Source of the DNA: Paulinella micropora
Taxonomy: Eukaryota > Cercozoa > Imbricatea > Euglyphida > Paulinellidae
Length of the DNA stretch: 64,000 nt
Direction of reading: 5' to 3'
NCBI GenBank assembly: GCA_019918135.1
Contig: WBZZ01003641.1
Location: 83,501 to 147,500, forward strand
How positions within the stretch are numbered: position 1 is the stretch's first letter; the number at the start of each line of letters is the position of its first letter. Both the position numbers and the translations under genes were made by a program. Positions 25,201-37,590 of the stretch are shown here, in pieces. The notes under the pieces are model-generated. The model worked only from the letters and a program-made list of their open reading frames with translations. It searched no databases and was not told the DNA's origin.

Positions 25201-26940
25201 CGCCGGTGAATGTCACAAGTCCCGGGGTAATGGTGAGCGGCACTAACGGTGGGGTGTTCACGATCTATAAGAATGGCTCGTTCTCGTTCGACCCGACAGG
25301 TATCCCGGATAGCAAATTCCCCACGGATGGTTCCGACTTCCTCACCTCGGTGCAGTACGTTTTCTGCAGCGTGGATTCGAATGGAACCAGATGCGACGAT
25401 GCCACCGTGACTATTGCGATCTTGTACGCGACCGACGACTGCGTGGAGACAGACAAGAACACGGCGAAATCAGGCAACGTGCTGCCCAACGACTCGACGT
25501 CGACAAACGCCACCAAGGTGGTGCGGAAGGTCACCGATGGGAGTGGCGTGTCGACCGCGCTGGTCGGAAATGTGACCTCGGTCACTGTAAGCGGGACCAA
25601 CGGAGGCCAGTTCGTCATCAAGCAAGATGGGTCCTACACGTTCGATCCGAGAGGGATAGTCAATTTTCCTACAGATGGCTCCGATTTTCTTTCAAGTGTG
25701 AACTACACCATGTGCAGCCTGCAGTCGAATGGGACTATCTGCGATACGGCGAGTTTGATCGTGAAGATTTTGTACACGAACGACGAGTGCGTGGAGACTG
25801 ACATCAACACGGCCATCACGGGCAACGTGCTCGACGCCGACAGCTCCTCGACGAGTGCTGGCTTACAGGTGATCGGTTACATGAACATGTCATCGGGCAC
25901 TCAAGTTCCACCAGGCACGGCTATTTCCGGCTCCAACGGTGGGACCATTATCATCGCTAGCGACGGGAGCTTTACCTTCGACCCGGCGGGCATCCCCACT
26001 CCCGCAGACGGTATGTCTATATTTGCATGTGTATACATACATACAGACATGCATTCGTGCGTACGTAGGCTCTCCGCTCATCACGTCGGTAATCTACGAG
26101 GCTTGTCGCAAACCCACGCCGCGATGCAATTACAGCGAAGTACAAAAAATGCTCTGCGGCAACCCGTTCGAAATGTTATCTGCGATCGATAGCAACATGT
26201 CCACTTGTGCTGCGACCAACACGTCGGAAGATTGTGCGTTGCTTTGCACCCTGAGCCGCAACTGCGTTGCGTTCAGTTTTGATGCCTCACCTGTGGCTGT
26301 CACCTGTGACGGGGGCCAACCGGTCATATCGCTGTACTAGCCTATCATGAGAAGTTGCTAGTTATGTAAAACGAACAATTGCTTCAAGCGCCCACCTATG
26401 TTCAAAGGCTGTGGCATGGCTAGTTAGAAATCTCTTCGTACGAGCTTTCAAATGAGCTGTTGTACAAGCCCCAACAAGCAGATGTGGCTGAAAGAACAGA
26501 AGACAGTGATGGCAAAGTGGGAGGAGGAAGGCGAGGAAAAGGGAGAGAAGGAAAGTGGAGCTCGAGAGAACAGGAAGAGTAAGAACAAGAACAAGAAGGA
26601 AGTCTCAGAGCAGGAGGGAAAGCAGCATCAGCAGAAGCTTCTAAGAAGAGGAGGAAGAAGCAGCAGAAGAACAAGAAATAAAGAAAAAGGAGAAAAAGAA
26701 CACGAGGAGAAAGAAGGACAAGGACAAGAAGATTCTTCGTAGGACAAGAAGAAGGGCTACCAATCTATTGTCTGTTTAGGTCTATCCCTCTCCACCGAGT
26801 TCCTCTGGAGTGTGTTTCTTTTGGTCCTCGATCTCTTTGAGACCAAGCTCTAACAGCACGAACTGCTTCCTCAAGGACCAATGCAATGATGGCGGTCTCT
26901 TTCTCCCACTATTCCTCTCCCTACTCAAAAAGTCGTATCT

Positions 26941-27011
<71 letters not shown>

Positions 27012-30000
27012 CATCCAAGAGGCCTACTTGGGCGATCTTGAGAAGTTCCATATCCTGAAACGCAATCAACAATGACTAAAAGTGTTTCATTCTTAGTTCT
27101 AGTTGTTGCGGCTTATACTGCTCTTTGAATACTCGCATCGAGGGCTTTCTAATGAGCCAGTTGCAAGGAGTGACTGACAAGGAAGCGTTCGAAGTCATCG
27201 TTTATTGTAATTAAGAACTAACAATTTCTCAGGACTCAAAGTGGCTCTGAACGAAGAAACCTCCCTTCGTGACTGTGTGCTTTATCTCTGAGAAGGGCTT
27301 GAAGTCATGGTGCCTTGTTCATAAGTAGCAAGAGCCTCTCATAGATTAGCTTTCTAAGTAACGAACCTCTTTTCAACTCTGAATGCTGCAAGTGGCTGTG
27401 AATGAAGCGCTTGAAATTTCACAAAGTTCGCAGTCGTAGTCCTTCTGAACTAGGACAGAAGTTCCTAGTTCTCAAATACAACGAACAAGACGCGCGTGTG
27501 TGTTGCTGCAGATTGTGATAATTCGACGTTGTGCATCAAGGTCTTGTATGCGACCGACGACTACTTCCCAACGGACAGGAATACGCCGATCGATGGAAGC
27601 TTAATTGACAACGATTCCACGTCCACGACGGACCCCGGGGAAGTGCGGACGGTGATCGATGGTACAGGCACGCCGGTGGATGTCACAAGTCCCGGGGTAA
27701 TGGTGAGCGGCACTAACGGTGGAGTGTTCACGATCTATAAGAATGGCTCGTTCTCGTTCGACCCGACAGGTATCCCGGATAGCAAATTCCCCACGGATGG
27801 TTCCGACTTCCTCACCTCGGTGCAGTACTTTTTCTGCAGCGCGGATTCGAATGGAACCAGATGCGACAACGCCACAGTCACCGTCCCCATCCTGTACGCG
27901 ACCGACGATTGCTACGACACGGGACGGAACACACCAGTGTCGGTATCTTGAGAATCAATCATTTGTTCCTTGTCTTGAGTACCAAGAACAATGACTTCAA
28001 GCGCTTCGTTCTCAGCCAACTCTGCATGCCGGTGCTTGTGCAGTGGCTCGTTTGAAAGCTCTCATCAAGGGCTTTCTAATGAGTCATGACACAGGTTCGG
28101 ACGAACGAATCGCTTGAAGGCATAGTTTATTGTGTTTAAGATGTAAAAAGATCTCTTGTTATCCTGCAATCTCCCTATTTATCTTTCTGCCTACCTCTTG
28201 ATCTATTTATTCATGAATCTGGCTTTCTATCTATATATTACCCTATGTATATAACTAAGCCTGTATTTATCTGCATGTATACAACTAAGCGTGTATTTAT
28301 CTACGTAGTAGAACACTATCTATCGATCCTGTATGCGACCGATGACTATCAACAGGGATGCCTAGGATCAGAAACAGTTATTGGTTTTTGAGTACAACGA
28401 ACCATGACTTCAAGCGCTTCGTCCAGCAAATTCTTGCTTCCGAACCTTTGTCGTGAGACTCAATAGAAAGCCCTTGATGACAGCTTTCAAATCAAACGCT
28501 ACACAAGCAACATCGGCCAGAAGCGCTTCGTCCAGCAAATTCTTGCTCCCGAACCTTTGTCGTGAGACTCAATAGAAAGCCCTTGATGACAGCTTTCAAA
28601 TGAACCGCTACACAAGCAACACCGGCCAGAAGTGACTGAAAACGAAGCGCTGGAAGTCATTGTTCATTGTACTTAAGAACTGAGACCTTCGCAGAACTTT
28701 GGGCCGTCATGTTCGTGAAAAATTGGCGAAAGAAGAAAAAAATCAGGCATGTAAGCACTGTCATATGATTGTGACACGGACATGGCGTACTCGTAGTTGA
28801 ACATATTCACAAAGGACACAGCTAGACTGCCACAAAAAGGGTAAAATTGATGCTCTAACGGCATATTTCTATCGCTCGGATATATTTATTAGGGAAACCT
28901 GGTTTTGAACGATGCCACTTCTACGATCAACCCAGAGGTCGTCACGCAGGTCACCACGTACTTCATGCATGTACATTTACATGTACATATACATATACAT
29001 ATTATACATAACGTGCATATACATCTGACCCACTTACCTACCTACCTAACCTACCTACCTACCTACCTACCTAACCTACCTACCTACCTACCTAACTTAC
29101 CTACCTACCTAACCTACCTACCTACCTACAGAAGTCAGCACTCAGGTCGCCACATACTTTTATGTATACATGTACATAAACACAAACATGTACTTTTTGC
29201 ATAACATATACACGTACGCGTACATATACATGTACATATTTTGTGCTTAACAAGTTGAGAACTAATTCTTCTTACAATGACAAGCGCTTCGTTCTCACGC
29301 GATGCTTGCGCGTCCCGAACCTGAGTCGCGATTTATTAAATCTCTCAAACGAACCACGACTCAAGCCAAAACGCTTAGAATCGAAGAACGAAGCGCTTGA
29401 ATTCATTGTGCGTCCTACTTAAGAACTAGCAATCTCTCTTGTACTTTGTGATATATACACATGGCACGTGAAAATGCACATTGCAATACATTTTCACGCA
29501 CCTTAACATATAGGTCATGGGTGGCACCGGTTCGTTTGTGCCCGTTCCGGCGGGTGGCACTGTCTCTGTTATGGGGAGCAATGGAGGGGAGTTCGTGGTC
29601 AAGTCGGATGGCACGTTCACGTTCGACCCAAGCGGCATTCCCGATGACAAGTTCCCGACGGATGGCTCGGAATTCCTTACGTCTATCAACTACACAATGT
29701 GCAGCGCCTTCAACGGCACCATCTGCGACACTGCCACTGTGACCATCTTGGTGGTGTTCGGGACCACAGATTGCTTTTATGTGGACCCGGTGAACATCCA
29801 GAGCGGCTCCGTGATCTACAACGACGCGCCGACCACCGCCATAGTTACCTCGGTGAGCAATGGCCAGGGTAACCGTTGTAGTCCATGCAGCGACGGGAAA
29901 TTCATTTTGCGGGCAATTTTGTTGCAAATTGCTGTTTTTTGCTCAGTCAGAAGGCCAGGGCTCATGACAAAACCCTTGATGAGAGCTTTGAAATTCACCA

Positions 30001-31725
30001 CTACACAAACCACAGCAGTTAGACATGGCTACGAACGAAGCGCTTGAAGTCATTGTTCCTTGTACTTCTTGGGGGGGGGGGGGGGGGCAAAAGAGGTTCC
30101 CACTTAAGTACAATGGCTGCGTCTCCCTTTGAGATGCTCCCTTCACAGCCATGCTTGCATCCCAAAATTGTCAAGGGCTCGTGAGACACATCATGAAGAG
30201 AGCAGGGTCTTCCTGAGAACAGAGCCCCTGAAAATTCACGAGAAGCTGCTGGTTCTTAAGTGGCATGAATAATGACTTTTAGCCCTCGCCGTTCCCAGCC
30301 TAGATTGTTACAATGTTGTGCCTTGTGTAGTAGCTCATTTGAAAGCCAATCCAGAGCTTTCTACTGAGCGATGGCACAGGTTCTGGATACAAGGATTGAC
30401 TGAGAACGAAGTCAAGTCTTTGTTCGTTGCACTCAAGAACTAGGAATTCTCACACAGTTGATAGCTGTAGTCCCTATAAACTAGGACATTCTCGTGTGCC
30501 CAGCTGCGGGAGAGGTTGTTAGTCCTTAAGTACAACGAACATTGACTTCAAGCGTTTCGTTCTCAGTCAATGCTTGTGTCCCAAACCTCTCGGGAAATCC
30601 TGCAGCCGGAGAGGTCTTTGGCTCTTAACTACGCACACTGACTACAAGTGCCTCGTTATTAGCAGGCTGTTGTGTGTATGCCCGTGCATCGTTTCTGATT
30701 GGAAAGCTCTGGAGTTTTAATTAGCCACTGCACAAATGGCGATCTTTGGCTTTTAAGAACAGAGTGAGGGTGGTAGTTCTCAAGAGTGAATGCACTTAAG
30801 TCATTTCTCGTCGTACGTACAGTGGAACTAGTGACTTCATTCACTTCGTTCTCGGCCCATCCTTGTTTTTAAAACGTGTGTCATGGTCCCTTCGAAAGCC
30901 CTTGATAGTGGCTTTCAAATGGCCGTCGCACAAGTAACAACGACCGCATCGTTGCTGAGAATAAAGCGTTCGAGTCGCTGTTGTTCATGTAATAGAAGTC
31001 ATGAGAAAAACCTGGTCTTAAGTACACAACGAACGATGACTTCAAGCGCTTTGTTTGCAGCCAATTCTTGCGTCCCAAACCTGCGTCGTTGCTGATCAGA
31101 AGGCCCTTGATGAGAGCTTTCGAACGAGCTACTAACAAGCCACAACAATCAATAATTCCCAAGAACGAAGCGCTTGAAGTCATTGTTCATCGTACATAAG
31201 AACTAGGAACTTCTCTAATTTGATTCGTTTACTGTGGTACTAGGTGGAATCGCGCAGCCCGGCAAAGCTCTGGCTGGCAACAACGGGGGCACGTTTACTT
31301 TATACGCGAATGGCTCTTTCACCTTCAATCCCCAAGGCATCGACTTACCGACGGATGGGTCGACCTACAACACCTCCGTAACGTATGTCATTTGCAACAA
31401 TGCCACTGACGCGAGGGAATGCAACTACACAGGTTGGTGTGCCCCCTGTCTTCTGTACTTTCTCTCGCTCTCATTCTATCTCTATCTCTCTCTCTCATTC
31501 TCTCGCTCGTTTCCACATCCTTGTCTTGTGCTGGCTCAAACTCGAGACCCGTCACTGTTTCTTGGAAGTATTTGTCCACTAAACTTTCGCGGGATTTACA
31601 CCTAGACTTGGTGTTGTTGCTTATTCGACATATTTACCTACATACACACGCTCATACTTTACTTGCATACTTGGCCTCCGTTTCTCTGTCTGCCTTTCCT
31701 CTCCCGTCTCTTCTCTCTCTCTCTC

Positions 31726-31759
<34 letters not shown>

Positions 31760-33191
31760 GTTCCTTTGAACATTCTGTCTTTGTCTATTGCTCTCGTCAA
31801 GGGCTTCTAGTGACACCCGTTTTGCAAACGGTGTCCAAACCTGTGTCACGGCTCATGAGAAAGCTTTTAATGACATGAGAGCTTCAAATAAGCTACTGCA
31901 CAAGCCAGAACAGGCAGAATTAGCTGAGGACGGACTGGAAGTCTTTGTTGATTTTACTTAGGGGGGAAAAAAAGGTTCTTAACGATTCCAGTCCGAGGAC
32001 TAAGTGCTTGAAGTCCATGTGAGAAATTCCAAGTTCTAAAGCACAAAGATCAATGACTTCAAGTGCTTCTCAGCCGATGCTGCTCGTTGTTGCTTGTGTA
32101 GCGGTTCGTTTGAAAGCTTTCGAAGAGCTTTCTAATTAGTGACGACACAGGTTAATCGCAAGTATTCACTGACATAGTTTGTCGTACTTGAGAACTAGGA
32201 ATTTCTCGTAGTTGCTTGAGAGCTTAGAACCATTCTTACAAATAAGCAACATTTTCCCTCGTATTCCCGTAAAAAATTAGCAAAAAGCTGGGGTCATTCT
32301 TAGAAGTAGCAAAGTGGACCGCATTTGCCAGTGAAAATTTTGGTGAAAAACGGACACCATTATTACTAGCAAATTGTTGCTCGTCTTTGCAGCGAAAAAA
32401 TCAGCGAAAACAGGAACCATTATTAGCAGCAAAATTTGCCCATCATGCCCATGCAAGTTCGAAAACACTAAGAATGGTCCGGATTTGTTGAGAGGTTCCT
32501 AGTTCTCAAGTACAATGAGCGATTCAAGCGCTTCGTTTTTAGCCTATTCCAATTGTTTTGGTTTATATAGCAGCTCGTTTAAAAGCTCTCAAGGCTTCTA
32601 ACGAGCCATGACACAGGTTCTGGCCACAAGGATTGGCTGAGAACGAATCGCTTGAATTCATTTTTAATTAAATTTAAGAACTTATGTCATTTGTGCAGCG
32701 CGGAATCCCCCCAACGGGTCCTGTGGTAGTCCGGGCTGCTGCGATCCTTGCATCTTGGTGAATGACGGAGATGTGAAGACTTGTGAGACAGCCTGCAATG
32801 ACATGGCGAAATGTATTGCGTTTGACTACGTGTCTGCCGGAAAAGATGGGTCCAATTGCATCGCGGGGTTATATGCGGTCTCTGTGTTTATCTATATATC
32901 AATCGTTCTTTATCTATTTGTCTATCCTGTCTGTCTATTTATCTTTCTTTTTTCAGCTAGCTAGCGAGCTATATATCTATACAGATATGCATATACATAT
33001 ATATATAATATATACATATATATATATATAACATTTCGAGTACATGCCGTCGGACAGCGTTTATCTATCTAATTGTCTGTTTGTCTATCTGTGTGTGTGT
33101 TTTCTTCTTTCTTGCTTTCTTTCTGTGTAGCTATTTAAATTGTGCACTATAATATTTGCATATATATATATATATAATATACATATAAAAA

Positions 33192-33224
<33 letters not shown>

Positions 33225-34550
33225 TTTGACTATGTCCTGACCGGACTATTATATTCTGCGGCAAGCCAAAAATTCGACGTGTTTTGCGGGCAAGCCGGGC
33301 CAGGCCGGCGAGCCCGCAAAGCACGTCGATTCGGCGAGCCGCAGATGTGTTTTTCTCGGTAACCTGACCACATTATGAGGTGGTGACCGAGAAAAGATGG
33401 GTCACATTGCATCGGAGCATAAGCGTTCTCCGTGTCAATCTACAATCTATCTGTCTTTCTTTCTTAGGTATTTATTTATTTATTTCTTGCTAACTATTTA
33501 GTTAGATTGCTATGACTACATATATATATATAATATATATATATATATACAAGCCTATACATACACATAATATTCATACATATTCGACTGCATGGTGGCA
33601 GAAGATGGGTCGAATTGCATCGCGGAAGTATATGCGCTTTTAGTGTTATATATATATATATACATATATATATATGTATATATAATTAGATAGATAACCC
33701 TATTTTCAATTGAAGTAGGAAACCCCCCCCCCCCCTTGCCCGCTGGAAAAAATGTTAAACTTGCACACACGCACACCTGGGAAATCTGTCAGAACCGCCC
33801 GTTCAACATGCATGCAAATGTTTGCACGGTCGTTGGGTCCAAATATTTGCCTGGCTCATTAGAAAGCTCATCAAGAGCGTTTCAAACTAGCTACTGGACA
33901 AGCATGAACAAGCAGCATTGGCTGGGAAGGAAGTGCTTGAAGTCCTTGTTCATTGAATTTATCAGGTGTGTTATGTCTTGGGGGGGGGGGGGGGGGGCAA
34001 CCCTTAGCATACACCTTTTAAGAGGTTCTTAAGTACAATTCGCAATTTACTTCAATTGCTTCGTTCTTAGGCAGTTCTAACTGTTGTTGCTTGTGAATTG
34101 GCTCATTAGAAAGGTATGAAAGCTCATACCTTTCTATCGAGCCAATATTCATTTGGCTGAGAACGACGAAGCGCTGGAAGTCATTGCTCGCTGTGCTCAA
34201 AAACTAAAAAATAGTCATACAAAGGGCCACCGGGAATGGCTGCTTGTTTCTTCCGCTCGGTTGTGGATGCCATCGCTGCCAAACGCCTCTGGCTTCAAGC
34301 GCTTCGTATATCAGGGCTCATTAGAAAGCTCTTGTGAGCTTGTAAACATGCTACTGCAGAAGCAGTATTGACTGAGCCTCTTCATAGTTTATCTCAATAA
34401 CTAAGAATTTCATACATTTTTGTCTGTACGTAAAGGGCGGGAGCAGTCTGATGGCCGCTTGTTACTTCCGCTCCGCGGTGGATGCCATCGCTGCAAATAG
34501 CGTCTGGACGTGCTACGACCAGAGTGACTGCAACTCGATTCAAGGTGTAC

Positions 34551-34588
<38 letters not shown>

Positions 34589-35551
34589 GTGTGTGTGTGT
34601 GAGAAAGAGAGAGAGAGAGAAAGCAAGAAAGGGAGGGAGAGAAATTAAGATTGAGAGAGACAGAAGAGAGACATTCAGCGAGAGATAGATTTTAGATTAG
34701 ATTAGATTACATCTATAGATAGATAGATGGATTCATGGATGGATAGGTAGGCAGGTATGTCGGTGGGTTGGGTAGTTAGGGAGAGGATAGATAGGCAGGT
34801 GGGTATATATACAGATTTTTGATAAAATGTCACCATATATATAGTATTATTGGATATACTGCCAGCAAAGGGTTGTGCCCCGCCCCAGCCCACCACCCAC
34901 ATACACACACACACACACACACACCCGCGCGTAGAACATGAGAATTCTTACTTCTGAAGTACGATGAACAATTACTTCAAGCACTTCGTTCTTAGCCGAT
35001 CGTTGTGTCCAACGCCTGTGTCTTGGCTCGTTAGAAAGCTCTTGGTATGATTTCAAATTGGCAACTGCACAAGTCGCCACAAGCACAATCGGGTGAGAAC
35101 GAAGGCTGGAAGTCATTGTGCAATGTACTTTAGAACTAAGAACTGCTCTGATACATGTGAGATGCTCCTTCTTAATTACAGTAAACAAGGACTTCAAGCA
35201 CTTAGTTCTTAGCCATTTCTAAGTGTTGTGGCTTGTGTCGCAGCTGGTTTGAAAGCTCTCATGAAGGGCTTTCCGATCAGTTGCGACACAGGTTCGGGAC
35301 GCAAGAATTGGCTGAAAACAAGTTGATGAAAGTCATTGTCCCCTGCAGTTAAGAAATTCTCTGGGAACATATTTATGGTCTGTTGTCAGAGGGTTCCTGC
35401 ATCAACTTCCCCAACGGGTTCGGCAATGGTCTCTCTCTTTTTCTTTCTCTCATCCATCTATTCATCTCTTTATCCATGCATCCGTCTCCGTGTTCAATGA
35501 GATATTCCTTCTCAGCCTATTCTCTGTAGCGCCGCAGTAGCCATTAGAAAG

Positions 35552-35590
<39 letters not shown>

Positions 35591-37554
35591 ACCCATCTTT
35601 GCATCCCTTCATTTCCGTTGTCTTCATCCATTCTTCATGTTTACCAAATGCTCCCATCCATCCATCCCATCATGTTTGCATGATTTCCATCGGCTCAAAA
35701 CCAAAGAAAATTTATAAGCTCTTAAGTAACAATGACTGCAAGCGTTTTGTTCTCTGTCAGTTCTTGCGTCGAACCTGTGTCGTGACTCATTACAAAGCAC
35801 TTGATGAGAGCTTTCAAACGAGCTACCACAACAATCAGAAATGGCTGAGAACAAACGCTTGAAGTTAGTTGTTCATTGTAAGAAGTAGGAACATCTCATC
35901 TATCCGTCTGTCCACGCCCATCCACCTCAAGCGCTTGTGCAACTTCGCCTTTTGCAGCTTCGTTCGCTTTTTTGTGTCCTTTAGAAGTTCCGATTTCTTA
36001 GGTACAAAGAACAATGACTTCAAGCGCCTCGTTCTTAGTCAATCATTGTGTCCAAAGTTCGTTTCGTGCTCATTCGAATGCTCTTGAAAGCTTTCACATA
36101 AGCTACTGCACGAGCCACAAGCAGGACTGACAGAACCAAGGGCTGGAAGTCATTGTTCGTTGTACTTAAGAGCAAGGGACTGCTCTTCATTGGAGCATTA
36201 TGAACATGCGTATTGATGAAATGTACTCTTTGAATGCATATTTCATTGTTGTTTGTGTGCATAGAGGTAGCCCCAGCAGTAGGTTAGGAAATCCACTCCC
36301 TCCCTCTCTCTCTCTCTCTCTCTCGGGTGTGGTGGTGCTTGTGTCGGCCAGATTGCGACAATGCGACCTTGACAATGAACGTCCTCTACGCTGTCAATAA
36401 CTCCTACCTTACTGACATCAACACCAATATATCCACCACGCCGCTCGACAACGACGCCTATGGGTTGACACTGATCACGCTGGCCAAGTCCCCGCCCAAC
36501 AATGGAGCAGTCGGAGGTACGGAGACTGCCTTAGTAGAAAAATTCTTAGTTGTTTTAAGTACAATTAACAGTGACTTCTCAGCCAATCATTGTGCTCTAT
36601 GCCTATGTCATGATTCGTTAGAATGTTCGAGCTACAAACAAGTCACAGCGATCAGAAATGGCTAAGAACATATCGCTTTGAAGTCAATTATTGTTCACTG
36701 CAAGAACTTCTCATGTTAGAGTATCCTAGTTTACCAGGGCTTGGAATATGAACGTTGGGAAGTTTCAGGGGATTCTTTGTCAGCTGATTGTTGCTGGCCT
36801 TGAGAAGTTCGTTCTTAAGTACAATGGACAATGACTTCCAGCCCTTCGTTTCCAGCCAGCTTACTTGAAAGCTCCGGCTGGGAACGGAGGGCTGGAAGTC
36901 ATTGTTTATTGTGCTTAAGAAAAAACTTTTTAAGGATAGCAATAATCAGCTGAGAATGACGCCCTGAAATTTCCCAACGTTGGTAGTCCAAGATAAACCC
37001 AGCTGGGATATCAAGAGCTTTCAAACGAGCTACTGCACAAGCATCAGCAAGCAGACTTAAGTGAGAGAAAAGCTGGAAGTAATTGCTCGTTGTTATTAAA
37101 GAACCATGGGCTTCTCTTGTGTGCAGGAACGTTCGCTGTGGTGCAGGGTGGGGGTGGGGTTGTACCCTATGACCCTAGGTCCATCCTTAATTCGACGCTT
37201 CCAACGGATAGTTCGCCGCTGATTGACACGATTAACTACACAGCTTGTCACGACGAGAATGAAAGTTCGACGAACTGCCTGCAACTAATGTACGTAATTT
37301 TTGTTGTCGTTGCCGCTTCACCTGTTCTCCTACTAGCTGCCTTCTATTCATATTGAGACTTAATTTGTGTTGTTTTTTGCCTCGCTTTTGTTTGTTTGTC
37401 GCCTTTATGATTTACTTTTGTTTGTCGCCCTTATGATAAGGACTGTGACTAAGAGCGTTTTCGATTTTCAGGGCTTCGTTCTGAGCCTATTGACTCCGAG
37501 CTTTTTTAGTACAGTGAACTATGACTTCAAACGCTTCGTTCTCAGGCAGTTCTT

Positions 37555-37590
<36 letters not shown>

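Larger units (their letters stand above)
8719..26894 (+). repeat. Tandem array of eight 2.35-kb exon-intron units
   Basis: Equivalent points recur at spacings of 2256, 2345, 2344, 2357, 2351, 2325 and 2345 bases. Each unit has exon a (1149 nt, phase 1 to 1), an intron of about 390-470 bases rich in GTAT and GTAC, exon b (83 nt, phase 1 to 0), an intron of about 255-280 bases with C-run, A-run and (CA)n, exon c (121-124 nt, phase 0 to 1), and a 262-base intron. The coding yield is 451 residues per unit. Units 2-7 are almost identical in exons and introns; length differences fall mainly in microsatellites and poly-C/poly-A. Homology to the array breaks at the 5' edge of unit 1 and inside unit 8 near 25782. 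Confidence 0.92.

Noticed and set aside
26323-26340. Stop of the giant gene at TAG 26338
   Set aside because: A GT donor at the position used by the other PAN middle exons (after CCG), and a matching PAN last exon at 26780 in the right phase, indicate that the gene continues.
26452-26742. 96-codon Lys/Glu-rich protein
   Set aside because: It is a simple purine tract inside an intron between two phase-matched exons.
8719-26894. Each array unit as a separate gene
   Set aside because: No promoter-like region or conserved start codon precedes exon a, exon c ends in a donor of the phase needed by the next exon a, and the last unit continues in phase into module 9. Separate genes are still possible only if cDNA shows it.
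8719-26894. CRISPR-like or satellite array
   Set aside because: The repeats are 2.3 kb, contiguous and coding, without short repeats and unique spacers.
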